This document shows positions 51,488 through 60,558 of a stretch of DNA of 64,000 bases, one piece after another. Under the pieces are notes generated by a model. That model searched no databases. It was not told the origin of the DNA and worked only from the letters and a program-made list of their open reading frames with translations. The stretch spans positions 351,924 to 415,923 of the forward strand of contig JAURWE010000055.1 of NCBI GenBank assembly GCA_030655075.1, in the 5' to 3' direction. Source of the stretch: Pararhizobium sp. GTDB lineage: Bacteria > Pseudomonadota > Alphaproteobacteria > Rhizobiales > Rhizobiaceae. How positions within the stretch are numbered: the first letter of the stretch is position 1; the number at the start of each line of letters is the position of its first letter. A program made the position numbers and the translations under genes.

Positions 51488-51796
51488 ATGGATGAGCCCG
51501 ACAAGTGGCGCGCTATGGCGAAAGCGCCGAAAGATGGTAGCCGGATCCTCGTTACGGTCCGCCCGTCTGAACAGGGACCTGCAGAGGTCGACCTTGCTTA
51601 CTGGTCGAGCGGTGACCATTCCGGTCCGGAAGGCTGGCGCGCGGCGGATTCTTCTCCGGGCTGCGTCATCGAATATGCCGAGCCCGAGCTGAAGTGCTGG
51701 ATGCCGTTGCCGTCGGCCAATCTCAACCGCGCTTCCATGCCGACGCCGTGGGACGAAAAAGACGCCCAGCAGCAGTTCGACGGCTCGGGAATTTAA
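51488..51796 (+). CDS. Conserved small protein of unknown function
   Basis: A 102-residue protein from ATG 51488 (AGAGGAGACAAGAGG upstream). The N-terminal part WRAMAKAPKDGSRILVTV resembles the tryptophan/PxDG/LV pattern of DUF551-like small proteins. The end (CWMPLPSANLNRASMPTPWD) is typical of their C-terminus. Function is unknown. It is convergent with the isomerase gene at 51865. Confidence 0.7.
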   Translation: MDEPDKWRAMAKAPKDGSRILVTVRPSEQGPAEVDLAYWSSGDHSGPEGWRAADSSPGCVIEYAEPELKCWMPLPSANLNRASMPTPWDEKDAQQQFDGSGI

Positions 51797-51864
51797 CCGG
51801 CGCGCTTCGTCGTAACCCAAGGGCGCAAGAGCGGTTGGCGATAAGGCGGACAATCGGGCGCCCC

Positions 51865-52632
51865 TTAAACCACAGCCGCCACGCGGTCCAGGATGTCCAG
51901 ATAGCCTTCCACCGTCCAGGCGGAGCGGCCGATGAAGAGGCCGTCGATGGCGGGCTGGCTGACGAGTTCGGCACAGTTTTGCGGGTTGACGCTGCCGCCG
52001 TAGAGGATGGGCACGGCGACACCGAGGCAGGCCTTGGCGACGGCTGCAATCTTTTCGTGGCGGGCGTTGGCGTAGTCCATGGTGGCGGGAATGCCGTTGA
52101 CGCCAATGGCCCAGACAGGCTCATAGGCGATCAGGATCGTTGCCTTCTTCTCGTCGCCTTCAAGCTGCGCCAGTGCACCTTCGACCTGACGGCGGAGCAC
52201 GGTGTCGGCCTCGCCTGCTTCGCGCTCAGCCAAGGTCTCGCCGATGCAGACCAGCGGCACCATACCGTGGCGCACGGCAGCGGCCGTCTTCAGTCCGACG
52301 GCCGTGTCGGTTTCGTTGAAGAATTCACGGCGCTCGCTATGGCCGATCTCGACGAGGTCGAGATTGCAGTCCTTTAGCATGACCGGTGAAATCTCGCCGG
52401 TCCAGGCGCCGCCATCGTCCCAGTGCATGTTCTGCGCGCCGACCTTGACGCTGTCACCCGCCAGCCGCTCCTTGACCTGGCGCATGGAGGTGAAGGGCGG
52501 AATGATGAAGCGCTGGACGCGCGGATGGCTGTCCGCATCGGCAGCGGCCAGCCCATCGGCGAAGGCGAGCGCCTCGGCTAGGGTCTTGTTCATCTTCCAG
52601 CTGGTGCCGACCCAGAGCGTCGAAGTGGTCAT
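51865..52632 (-). CDS. Triose/tetrulose-phosphate isomerase (TpiB/EryH-like)
   Basis: A 255-residue TIM barrel with the catalytic residues of triosephosphate isomerase: Lys in GTSWKMNKT, His in EIGHSERR and Glu in AYEPVWAIG, with the phosphate loop YGGSVNP. The start GTSWKMNK and the QNMHWDDGGAWTGEIS loop match TpiB/EryH proteins, which in Brucella isomerise 3-tetrulose-4-phosphate to D-erythrulose-4-phosphate, rather than glycolytic TpiA. It is the last gene of the eight-gene operon 51865-60558, 62 bp after the EryC-like gene. Confidence 0.88.
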   Translation of the reverse strand: MTTSTLWVGTSWKMNKTLAEALAFADGLAAADADSHPRVQRFIIPPFTSMRQVKERLAGDSVKVGAQNMHWDDGGAWTGEISPVMLKDCNLDLVEIGHSERREFFNETDTAVGLKTAAAVRHGMVPLVCIGETLAEREAGEADTVLRRQVEGALAQLEGDEKKATILIAYEPVWAIGVNGIPATMDYANARHEKIAAVAKACLGVAVPILYGGSVNPQNCAELVSQPAIDGLFIGRSAWTVEGYLDILDRVAAVV

Positions 52633-52694
52633 GTCTTTCTCCTCCCGGCAGCCGGGCCGCCGTGCAAATCTTCAGGCTGGGTTTCTGGAACTCT

Positions 52695-53618
52695 TCAACG
52701 GTTGAAACCGGTATCGATGTGCGGCTCCCAATAGGCGACGGATTCGCGGATCATATCGACGACATTGCTGTCGGTGGGTTCGCGCTCGCGAAAGGACAGT
52801 TCCATGCAAATCTCGTTGTTGGTACCGCCTGCCGCCTCAATCGTGCTGATGATCTTTTCCGGCTGGATGCGGCCGTCCTTGTTGTGCTGGGCCGTGAACG
52901 GCCAGTGGCCGCCCTTGTTCATCGACGACTGCTTGACGTGGATGATCGGCGATTCCTGCGGGAAGGCGGCGGCCCAGGCGTAAGGGTCGATATCATCAGG
53001 ATTGCTCGACGTGACGTCGCCGTGGTCGATATCGACGATCATCTTGAAGGGCAGCGGCAGCTTTGCGGCGGCCAGGCGCTTGTCGAAAGACCGGCATTCG
53101 GCAATCGTGTGGCCGAACTCGCGGCCGACCGACATCGGCTCCCAGAACAGATAGGAAAGGCCCGCTGCCTTGGCGTGTTCGCCGACCTCGCGCCAGCACT
53201 CGATGACGATATCGATCAGCGCCTCGCGGCGCACCGGATCGTCATAATCCTTCTGGGTGAAGACGGCGAACTGCGTGCCCATGCCATAGGCACCGAGTTC
53301 GCCGGAGATATCGGCGAGTGTGCGGAACCAGTCGAGATAGTAGCGGCGGATATCGGCATCCGGATGGCCGAAATGGTTGAGGCGGCCATAGGTGCTGGTC
53401 ATGACCGAGGTGACCTTGACGTCTGTCCTGTCGAGCGCTTTCCGGAACTGGCGGATACGCTTGGCAATGGTGGCGGCCGGCCAGGAGGGATTGATGAACT
53501 CCGGCGTCAGCTGGATATGGCCGATGCGGATGCGCTCGGCCAGCGTATCGACGAGATCGTCGACATCGGCGAACCGGTTGACCAGTGGATTCGTGTTCAG
53601 TGACAGTCTTAGGGCCAT
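52695..53618 (-). CDS. Sugar-phosphate isomerase/epimerase, EryC-like
   Basis: A 307-residue xylose-isomerase-like TIM barrel. Segments such as NHFGHPDADIRRYYLDWF, FWEPMSVGREFG, MIVDIDHGDVTSSNPDD and NEICMELSFREREP strongly recall Brucella EryC, the racemase of tetrulose-4-phosphate in erythritol breakdown. Metal ligands would be the Glu, Asp and His in these blocks. The kinase and dehydrogenase of that pathway (EryA, EryB) and RpiB/EryI are absent from this window. Penultimate gene of the operon. Confidence 0.85.
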   Translation of the reverse strand: MALRLSLNTNPLVNRFADVDDLVDTLAERIRIGHIQLTPEFINPSWPAATIAKRIRQFRKALDRTDVKVTSVMTSTYGRLNHFGHPDADIRRYYLDWFRTLADISGELGAYGMGTQFAVFTQKDYDDPVRREALIDIVIECWREVGEHAKAAGLSYLFWEPMSVGREFGHTIAECRSFDKRLAAAKLPLPFKMIVDIDHGDVTSSNPDDIDPYAWAAAFPQESPIIHVKQSSMNKGGHWPFTAQHNKDGRIQPEKIISTIEAAGGTNNEICMELSFREREPTDSNVVDMIRESVAYWEPHIDTGFNR

Positions 53619-53692
53619 GGTCGTCCTCCTTCGATAGTTTGACGCGAGCGGTCCTCTGCCGTTGCCTCGCGTCTCTTGTTCTTGATCGATCC

Positions 53693-54400
53693 CTATGCGG
53701 CGGCGGTCCCTTCGATGCGGGCAACCGCATCTGGAAGATCGGCGAACCGGTCAATCAGGGCATCGGGCAACAGGGTGTCGAGTGGTGTCTTCGAATAGCC
53801 GTAGCTGAGCGCGATGACCGGCACGCCGGCAGCCTTGGCGGTGGCGATGTCGACTTCGGAATCGCCGACGAAAATGACCAGCCCCCCGCCGCCTGCGGCT
53901 TTCGCGGTTTCCGTCAGATGGCGCGGATCGGGCTTGCCGACGCCGAACGTGTCCGGCCCGGCGATGACAGGGAAGAAATGATCGAGGCCGAGATCGCGCA
54001 GGATAGCCTTGGCGAAGCGCTCGACCTTGTTTGTGCAGACGGCCAGATGCCAACCTTCAGCAGCAAGGAACGACAGGGTTTCTTCAACATCCGCGTAGGG
54101 CAACGTCTCCTGTGAGACACGCGCCGAGTAAATCTCGGTGAAGCGCTTGACGGTGGCCAGACCCTGCTCGTCCTGCCAGTCGACGGCGCGCAGTGCCAGG
54201 GCGCCGCGGACCAGATTGGGAATGCCGTGGCCGATGAGCTTGCGCGTCGCCGGAATGCCGATGACCTCCAGGCCTTGCTCCGTCATCAGGCTGTCGAGCG
54301 AACCGGCCAGATCGGGGACGCTGTCGACCAGCGTTCCATCGAGATCGAAAACGATCGTGCCCTTCATGGGCCCCTTGTATGCCTTTGAAACCGTGTTCAT
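53693..54400 (-). CDS. HAD-superfamily phosphatase (phosphoglycolate-phosphatase-like)
   Basis: A 235-residue HAD hydrolase. Motif I is VFDLDGTLVDS, motif II CTNK, and motifs III/IV are GKPDPRHL and FVGDSEVDIATA. The N-terminus could also be the ATG at 54367 (MKGTIVFDL). It resembles Gph. In this operon it probably dephosphorylates a sugar-phosphate intermediate or a toxic by-product. It lies 12 bp after the dihydrolipoyl dehydrogenase gene. Confidence 0.88.
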   Translation of the reverse strand: MNTVSKAYKGPMKGTIVFDLDGTLVDSVPDLAGSLDSLMTEQGLEVIGIPATRKLIGHGIPNLVRGALALRAVDWQDEQGLATVKRFTEIYSARVSQETLPYADVEETLSFLAAEGWHLAVCTNKVERFAKAILRDLGLDHFFPVIAGPDTFGVGKPDPRHLTETAKAAGGGGLVIFVGDSEVDIATAKAAGVPVIALSYGYSKTPLDTLLPDALIDRFADLPDAVARIEGTAAA

Positions 54401-54412
54401 TTCGTCATTTCC

Positions 54413-55837
54413 CTATGCATGAATCGCGCGTCCTTGCGAAGCGAGAATAGCCTCATGCAGGGCTTCAGAAAGAGTCGGATGCGGGAAAATCGTCGCAGCG
54501 AGCTGCTCGCGGGTGGCGCCGAGGGTCATGGCAAGCGAAAACACCGGGATGAGTTCGCTCGCATTAGGGCCGAGCAAATGCGCGCCGATGACCTTTAGGG
54601 TTTCGGCATCGAACAGAACCTTGACCATGCCATCGGTCTCCCCCAGCGTCACAGCCTTGCCGTTGCCGCGCAGGCTGAACCGGCCGATCTCGAAGGCGCG
54701 GCCGGTGGCGACCGCCGCCTCCTGCGTTAGGCCGATAGAGGCCAGCTGCGGATGGGCGAAGACGCAGGATGGAACGGGGCCGAGAGCGGCGTGATTGGCC
54801 GCGTGACTGGCATGACCGGCAATCGCCTCGACGCAGATGATGCCTTCATGTTCGGCCTTGTGGGCCAGCATGGGCGGGCCGGCGACATCCCCAATCGCGT
54901 AGATGCCGGGGACACTGGTGCGGCCCTGAGGACCGGTGCGGATCGTGCCGTTCGACAGCTCGACGCCAAGGCTTTCCAGCCCCAGCCCTTCGATGTTGGC
55001 CACCACCCCGGCGGCCGACAGCAGCTTCTCTGCATCCACTGTCTGTGTTTCGCCGTCCGCCAGCGTGACGTTGACGGCCAATCCGGCGGCGGTGGCGGGT
55101 GCTGCCGAAACGCTTGCACCGCAGATGATCTCGATGCCCTTCTTCTTCAGGGCCTTGGCCATGAGGTCGGCAATTTCGGCGTCTTCCAGCGGCAGTATGC
55201 GCGGCAACCGTTCGACCAGCGTCACCTTGGTTCCAAGCCCGGCATAAAAGGCGGCAAATTCGACGCCGATGGCCCCGCCACCGATGATGACGAGGGAGGC
55301 GGGAAGCGCCGTCGCCGTCATCGCATGATGATAGGACCAGATGCGCTCGCCATCCGGCTGCAGGCCCGGCAGCACCCGTTCGCGCGCACCGGTGGCGACG
55401 ATGATATGGGCGGCCTCGTAGTCACCCGGCGGCAGTACGCCTTTGGGCAGATCGCCGGAGGCGGCTTTCACCCGGACAAGGCCACGTCCGGCGATTTCGG
55501 CCTCTCCCCAGATCGTATCGATCTTGTTCTTGCGCAGAAGAAACTGCACGCCGGCATTCAGCTGGCCGGCGACGCCACGGGAGCGCTCGACCATTTTTGC
55601 AAGACTGATCTTCGGCTCCGCCGCATCGATGCCGAATTGTTGCGCGGTGCGCAGGCCGTGGACGATCTCGGCCGAATGCAGCAGGGATTTTGTGGGTATG
55701 CAGCCCCAGTTGAGGCAGATGCCGCCCAGATGCCGGCGTTCGACGACGGCGGTGCGCAGGCCAAGCTGGGCAGCGCGGATCGCGGCGACATAGCCGCCGG
55801 GTCCGGCGCCGATGACGATCAGATCATAGGCTGGCAT
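54413..55837 (-). CDS. Dihydrolipoyl dehydrogenase (E3)
   Basis: A 474-residue flavoprotein reoxidising lipoamide. FAD loop IVIGAGPGGYVAAI, redox disulphide Cys41/Cys46 (GGICLNWGCIPTKS), NAD loop IIGGGAIGVEFA, second FAD segment YAIGDVAG, and the C-terminal His-Glu pair FPHPTLSE are all present. It is one of several E3 copies expected in the genome. This one sits with E1 and E2 genes and is probably dedicated to this complex. It follows the E2 gene by 112 bp. Confidence 0.95.
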   Translation of the reverse strand: MPAYDLIVIGAGPGGYVAAIRAAQLGLRTAVVERRHLGGICLNWGCIPTKSLLHSAEIVHGLRTAQQFGIDAAEPKISLAKMVERSRGVAGQLNAGVQFLLRKNKIDTIWGEAEIAGRGLVRVKAASGDLPKGVLPPGDYEAAHIIVATGARERVLPGLQPDGERIWSYHHAMTATALPASLVIIGGGAIGVEFAAFYAGLGTKVTLVERLPRILPLEDAEIADLMAKALKKKGIEIICGASVSAAPATAAGLAVNVTLADGETQTVDAEKLLSAAGVVANIEGLGLESLGVELSNGTIRTGPQGRTSVPGIYAIGDVAGPPMLAHKAEHEGIICVEAIAGHASHAANHAALGPVPSCVFAHPQLASIGLTQEAAVATGRAFEIGRFSLRGNGKAVTLGETDGMVKVLFDAETLKVIGAHLLGPNASELIPVFSLAMTLGATREQLAATIFPHPTLSEALHEAILASQGRAIHA

Positions 55838-55949
55838 CCGCCTGTCCTTTCAAGCTGCAAACGGGAGTGGCATGCGATGGTGTAAGAACGGTCAGCCGCG
55901 CTGCACATCCTTGGGAACGTGCGGCGCGGCCGGGAGGTGAAACGCTGGA

Positions 55950-57272
55950 TCAACCAGCGCTTCGAACGTTTTCGGCAACAAGCCGCCCGACCAGTGCGGC
56001 GGCTTCGAGCTGTGGCAGGTGGCCGACATGCGGCAGACGGTAGAGGCCCACATGCGACGGAACGGCGTCAGACTGTTCCGGCGGGATGATCCTGTCCTCG
56101 CGCCCGACGATTGCCCGCACCGGTCCGCCAAAGCGCTGCAGTGCATCGTGGATCGAGAAGAGCTGCGTGTTGCCGGAGAAGACGCCGGCAGCGAGCCGCG
56201 CCTGATTGGCGACCATGGCCGTTCCTTCGCGCGAGGCGAGTGTTGCCCGCACGAGCACGCCCGGCAGGGCGGCCGGATCATGCACGAGCAGTTCCAGCCA
56301 GACCTTGAGAGCCGCCTCGCTGGCCGAAGACAGGAAGCCGGCAACGTAATCGCCGTTGATCCTCGGGCCGAGACCAGCCGGTGCCACAAGCGACAGCGAG
56401 CGGACCTGAAGATCACCGCCGCCAGCGATGCTGGCCGCGACGGCCGCACCCAGAGAATGACCGGCGAGATGCACCCGGTCGATCCGCTCGGCGGCAAGCG
56501 ACGCATGGACCGAGGCCGTCAGGCTTTCGAAGTCAGTAGCAACCGCGCCTGCCGCAGCGCCATGGCCGGGGAGATCGAGCGCCAGGATCGGGTTCGTCAG
56601 ACCGAGATGGGCAACGAAGGGCCGCCAGGCGGAAAGTTCGCCGCCGAACCCGTGGATCAACACTACCGGATCGCCGGTTCCCGACTGAAGGGTGCGCAGC
56701 GGCAAGGCGCCGCCTGAGGCGCGCACCGTGCTGCCGCTGAAGGCGAGAACGGAGGACGTGCCGGGCCTGCTCTGCTGATAGGCTTCGATGTCGCGCTTGA
56801 CCACGGCGCCGTGCGGGCCGGTGCCCCGGACCTGGGCAATATCGACACCTGCATGGACGGCAAGCCGGCGCGCCAAGGGCGACGAGCCGCCGGTTCCGGT
56901 CTTGAGGAAGGCCGTTTCAGCTTCGCGGGCGGCTTCAGCCGGCAGCACGGCGACGCTTTCGGCGGCCTTCCTGACAATGCCCTGGGCATCCTCTCCGTCA
57001 AAGCCGGCAGCTGCGGCGCTTTCCAGCACCTCTCCCTCTTCGCCGACCATGATGATCGGCTCGAGAACGATGGCCATGTCGCCGACCTTGTAGCGGATTT
57101 CCAGAACCGTGCCGGTCTCGAAGGCTTCCACCTCGAAGACTGCCTTTTCCGATTCGACCTCGGCGACAATGTCGCCTTTCTTGACCTTGTCGCCGAGCTT
57201 GATGTTCAGCGCGGTAATCTTGCCTTCAGTCAGATCCTGCCCGACCTGCGGCATAAGAATGGGACGTGCCAT
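55950..57272 (-). CDS. Lipoyl-domain protein fused to alpha/beta hydrolase (AcoC-type E2)
   Basis: A 440-residue protein from ATG 57272. Lipoyl domain at 1-78 with the lipoylated Lys43 (VESEKAVFEVE). A peripheral subunit-binding domain lies at about 130-165 (SPLARRLAVHAG through GAVVKRDI). The C-terminal half is an alpha/beta hydrolase with Ser273 (AGHSLGAA), Asp in GREDRIIP and His in HVGHLPQL. There is no chloramphenicol-acetyltransferase-like domain, so it is not a standard pyruvate-type E2. AcoC of acetoin dehydrogenase has the same plan. Confidence 0.9.
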   Translation of the reverse strand: MARPILMPQVGQDLTEGKITALNIKLGDKVKKGDIVAEVESEKAVFEVEAFETGTVLEIRYKVGDMAIVLEPIIMVGEEGEVLESAAAAGFDGEDAQGIVRKAAESVAVLPAEAAREAETAFLKTGTGGSSPLARRLAVHAGVDIAQVRGTGPHGAVVKRDIEAYQQSRPGTSSVLAFSGSTVRASGGALPLRTLQSGTGDPVVLIHGFGGELSAWRPFVAHLGLTNPILALDLPGHGAAAGAVATDFESLTASVHASLAAERIDRVHLAGHSLGAAVAASIAGGGDLQVRSLSLVAPAGLGPRINGDYVAGFLSSASEAALKVWLELLVHDPAALPGVLVRATLASREGTAMVANQARLAAGVFSGNTQLFSIHDALQRFGGPVRAIVGREDRIIPPEQSDAVPSHVGLYRLPHVGHLPQLEAAALVGRLVAENVRSAG

Positions 57273-57289
57273 GACGTTTGCTCTCTTTC

Positions 57290-58510
57290 TCAAGCCACCC
57301 GGCGCCGGACGGACTCAACCGACTGGGCGACGAAATCGACGGTTTTCCGGGTCGCGGCGGCGAATTCACCTGCCGTGGTCGCGAAGGCTCCGAACTGGGC
57401 GAATTCTTCCGGCCGCATGCCGTCGAATTCATAGGCCTGGCGGAAGTATGGAATGCGCATCAGCTTCTCGATGGTCTCGGCCGGCGCATCCTCATCGATG
57501 GCGCGCGGATCGAAATCCGGCAGACGATCTTCGGCCTGCATCAGCTGGGCGATATAGCCGGGTGGGCATGTGTAGACGAAGTCACCGCCGGCCAGCTTGG
57601 CGATGTGCCAGCTGGATGCCGTGCCGCCCGGACCTGCGTCCGAGACCCGCATGGAGCATTGCAGCATCTTGCTTGGATGGTTGCGCTCCTTGCCATAACG
57701 GTAGGCGCGCTTGAGAACGGCCAGTTCGCCGAGCAGGATGTCTTCGGGCGACAGGGTTATGCCACGCGCCTCGGCCTGGACCTTGAGGTCGCCGACATTG
57801 CCGAGCCGCGCCGACATGTGGGTGATGACCGAGCGCCACTTCGACAGATCGACTCCGGCAGCGTTGGCCCGCTCAAGTCCGCGAGAAACGGCATCCATGC
57901 AGGCGACATATTGCGGCACGGTGAAGGATGTCGTGTTGTTGGTGGAGATGCCGCGCGCCGTCAGCTCCTCGATGACTTCGTAACCTTCCTTGGACCCGGG
58001 TATCTTGACCATCACATTCGGCGCGATATCGGCAAGCTGAAGGCCCTGTTCAAGCATGCGCTCCTTATCCGTGACGAAGCGCGGATCGACCTGCCCGGAG
58101 ACGAGGCCGTATTTTCCGCCGGACACATCATAGACCTTGCGGATCATGGCAGCGCCCCGGCGAACCACGTCGAGATAGATTGTCCAGTAAATGTGCTCGA
58201 TATCGTCAGAGCCGCTGGCGGTGGCGAGCTTGCGGATTTCATCGGCCCAGAAGGCCGGATCAGCCTGGATCGCCTGCAGCGACAGAGGCGGATTGGTGGT
58301 CACGCCGCGAAAGCCCATTTCGCCTGTCTTCGCAATATGATCCGCATCGAAAAGGCGCGTCAGCTGCGCCTCCCATTCGGCACGTTTGTCTGCCGGCGCA
58401 TCCTTGAGAACGGAGGCTTTCCAGCCCGGATAGATCAGCGGCGAGGAATCCCACCAGATCTCACACTCCGGATTCGTGGCGGCAAGTTTTTCCAACACAT
58501 TCATAGGCAT
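57290..58510 (-). CDS. Transaldolase-family protein
   Basis: A 406-residue TIM barrel from ATG 58510 (AGGA upstream). FRGVTTNPPLSLQAI corresponds to the transaldolase TTNPSL motif. The Schiff-base Lys lies in VMVKIPGSKEGY, and ISTNNTTSFTVPQY follows. It is about 80-90 residues longer than TalB, with extra N- and C-terminal parts. It is encoded between E1 beta and E2, which is unusual and suggests that its aldol product feeds the dehydrogenase complex. Substrates unknown. Confidence 0.85.
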   Translation of the reverse strand: MPMNVLEKLAATNPECEIWWDSSPLIYPGWKASVLKDAPADKRAEWEAQLTRLFDADHIAKTGEMGFRGVTTNPPLSLQAIQADPAFWADEIRKLATASGSDDIEHIYWTIYLDVVRRGAAMIRKVYDVSGGKYGLVSGQVDPRFVTDKERMLEQGLQLADIAPNVMVKIPGSKEGYEVIEELTARGISTNNTTSFTVPQYVACMDAVSRGLERANAAGVDLSKWRSVITHMSARLGNVGDLKVQAEARGITLSPEDILLGELAVLKRAYRYGKERNHPSKMLQCSMRVSDAGPGGTASSWHIAKLAGGDFVYTCPPGYIAQLMQAEDRLPDFDPRAIDEDAPAETIEKLMRIPYFRQAYEFDGMRPEEFAQFGAFATTAGEFAAATRKTVDFVAQSVESVRRRVA

Positions 58511-58543
58511 TGTCGTTTTCCTGTCCTGTCCAAAGATCATCGA

Positions 58544-59548
58544 TCATTCGGCGGCGAGCGCGAATGGCTTGGCGTGCAGCGTGCGGCGGGCAGCGATGAC
58601 GATGTCGTCAACCTGCGGAACGCTGGCCTTTTCGAGCTCGAGGTTGAACGGAACGGGAATGTTGAGACCGGCGACGATTTCGATCGGTGCGTCGAGATCG
58701 TAGAAGGCTTCTGCCTGGATGATCGAGGCGATGTCGGAGGCAACACCGCCACGGCGCACGGCCTCCTGGGCGATGACAACCCGGTTGGTCTTGGCAACCG
58801 AGGTCAGGATCATTTCCTTGTCGAGCGGCACCAGCGTGCGCGGATCGACAACTTCGGCGTCGATGCCTTCGTCTGCAAGCTTTGCAGCTGCTTCCAGCGC
58901 GCGGGGGATCATGTTCGACCAGGCGATGATCGTCACGTCCTTGCCGGGGCGCTTGATGTCGCCCTTGCCGAATTCGATGACATGTTCGCCATCCGGCACC
59001 ATGCCCTTGGTCATGTAGAGATGCTTGTGCTCGAGGAACATGACCGGATCTTCCTGGCGGAGCGCATATTTCAACAGGCCCTTGGCGTCGGCGGGAACCG
59101 AGGGCATGACGACCTTGAGGCCGGGAATATGGTAGAACAGCGCCTCGAGGCTTTGCGAATGCTGTGCCGCCACGCCGCCGCCGGTGCCGCCCTGAGTGCG
59201 CATGACGAAGGGCACGCGGCCATCGCCGCCGGTCATCAGCCGGAATTTTGCCGCCTGGTTGACGAGCATGTCCATGCCAAGCATGGCAAAGTCGACGTAG
59301 AGGATTTCGACGATCGGGCGGGCGCCGGCGATTGCCGCACCAACACCGACGCCGATCATGCCAGCTTCGGCAATCGGCGTGTCGCGGACGCGTTTGGCGC
59401 CGTATTTTTCGAGCAGTCCTTCGGTGACCTTGTAGGAGCCGCCGCGTTCGGCGATGCCTTCACCGATGATGAACACCGAACTGTCGCGGGCCATTTCCTC
59501 GTCGATCGCCTCACGAAGGGCGTCACGGTACATAAGTTCTCTTGCCAT
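58544..59548 (-). CDS. 2-oxoacid/acetoin dehydrogenase E1 component, beta subunit
   Basis: A 334-residue TPP-enzyme subunit from ATG 59548 (GGGGAGAGAG upstream). It begins ARELMYRDALREAIDEEMARD, and has IGEGIAERGGSYKVTEGL, DTPIAEAGMIGVGVGAA and the conserved GGVAAQHSQSLEALFYHIPGLKV split by short linkers. C-terminal transketolase domain DPRTLVPLDKE. It pairs with the alpha subunit encoded immediately upstream. Closest in feel to AcoB. Confidence 0.93.
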   Translation of the reverse strand: MARELMYRDALREAIDEEMARDSSVFIIGEGIAERGGSYKVTEGLLEKYGAKRVRDTPIAEAGMIGVGVGAAIAGARPIVEILYVDFAMLGMDMLVNQAAKFRLMTGGDGRVPFVMRTQGGTGGGVAAQHSQSLEALFYHIPGLKVVMPSVPADAKGLLKYALRQEDPVMFLEHKHLYMTKGMVPDGEHVIEFGKGDIKRPGKDVTIIAWSNMIPRALEAAAKLADEGIDAEVVDPRTLVPLDKEMILTSVAKTNRVVIAQEAVRRGGVASDIASIIQAEAFYDLDAPIEIVAGLNIPVPFNLELEKASVPQVDDIVIAARRTLHAKPFALAAE

Positions 59549-59571
59549 TTTGGTTCTCTCTCCCCGGAAGC

Positions 59572-60558
59572 TCAATAGACCGCAGCGAATTCGCGGAATT
59601 CCGCGATCGTTACTTCACCGCTCGCCTTCGAAAACTCGACGGCGTTCTCGAATTCCTGGCGGATCTCGCTCTCGATCGCGTCGATTTCGGACTGGTCGAT
59701 GCCCGACATTTCCGTCAGCGCGTTGCGGGCGCGATCGACCGGATCCCGTTCCTTGTAATAGGCAAGGCGGTCGGCCGGCATGTACTTGCCGGGATCGTTC
59801 ACGTGGTGGCCCATGTGACGGTAGGTCTTGGCCTCGATGAGGATCGGCCCCTCGCCACGGCGGCATTTTTCGACCGCATCCTTGGTCATGTTGTAGACGG
59901 CCAGCGCATCGTTGCCATCGACCTGATAGCTCTCGACGCCGATGGCCAGACCACGCTTGTAGAGATCAACCTCGCGGGTCGATTCCTCAATCTTGGTGGA
60001 GACCGCATACTGGTTGTTCTCGACGACCAGCACGAAAGCGAGATTCCAGATCGCCGCCAGATTGAGCGATTCCATGAAGGTGCCGTTGTTGGAGGCGCCG
60101 TCGGTGGTGAAGGTGACGGTGACTGCATCCGATCCCTTGATCTGCGAAGCGAGGGCGGCGCCGACGCCGAGCGGCGTGCCTGCCCCGACGATGCCGTTGG
60201 CGCCGAGGTTGCCGGCCTTGATATCAGCAATGTGCATCGAGCCGCCGTAACCGCGGCAATAGCCGGTGTCCTTCTGGAGCAGTTCGGCGACCATCTTGTT
60301 GATGCTGGCGCCCCAGGCAATGCAGTGGCCATGGCCGCGATGGGTGGAGGCAATGTAGTCGCCATCCTTCAGGGCGGCGCAGACGCCGGTGGCGATGCCC
60401 TCCTGGCCCAGGTAGGGATGGAAGTAGCCACGGATCAGACCCTGACGGTAAAGCTTGATGCCCTCCGTTTCAAAGACGCGAATTTTGTAAGCCGTTCTGA
60501 AAAGTTTTTCCAGAAGCTCCCGCGATGGGGCATTGGGCTGGCTGGACTGGGCTGACAT
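59572..60558 (-). CDS. 2-oxoacid/acetoin dehydrogenase E1 component, alpha subunit
   Basis: A 328-residue thiamine-diphosphate enzyme subunit. The TPP/Mg motif is FTTDGASNNGTFMESLN to VVENNQYAVST, and STHRGHGHCIAWGA is the AcoA-like signature. ATG 60558 follows GGGGAGAG. With E1 beta, E2 and E3 it would form a complex that oxidatively cleaves an acetoin-like or 2-oxo compound to acyl-CoA or acetyl derivatives. First gene of the eight-gene operon, divergent from the RpiR regulator. Confidence 0.93.
   Translation of the reverse strand: MSAQSSQPNAPSRELLEKLFRTAYKIRVFETEGIKLYRQGLIRGYFHPYLGQEGIATGVCAALKDGDYIASTHRGHGHCIAWGASINKMVAELLQKDTGYCRGYGGSMHIADIKAGNLGANGIVGAGTPLGVGAALASQIKGSDAVTVTFTTDGASNNGTFMESLNLAAIWNLAFVLVVENNQYAVSTKIEESTREVDLYKRGLAIGVESYQVDGNDALAVYNMTKDAVEKCRRGEGPILIEAKTYRHMGHHVNDPGKYMPADRLAYYKERDPVDRARNALTEMSGIDQSEIDAIESEIRQEFENAVEFSKASGEVTIAEFREFAAVY

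Noticed and set aside
53642..53692. Break in the eight-gene operon between the HAD and EryC-like genes
   Set aside because: The 74-bp gap has no hairpin with a T-run, so I keep the genes as one unit.
57278..59578. A 766-residue plus-strand open frame across the dehydrogenase operon
   Set aside because: It is the antisense of three well-supported genes. Long antisense frames are expected in high-GC DNA, and its composition is not protein-like.
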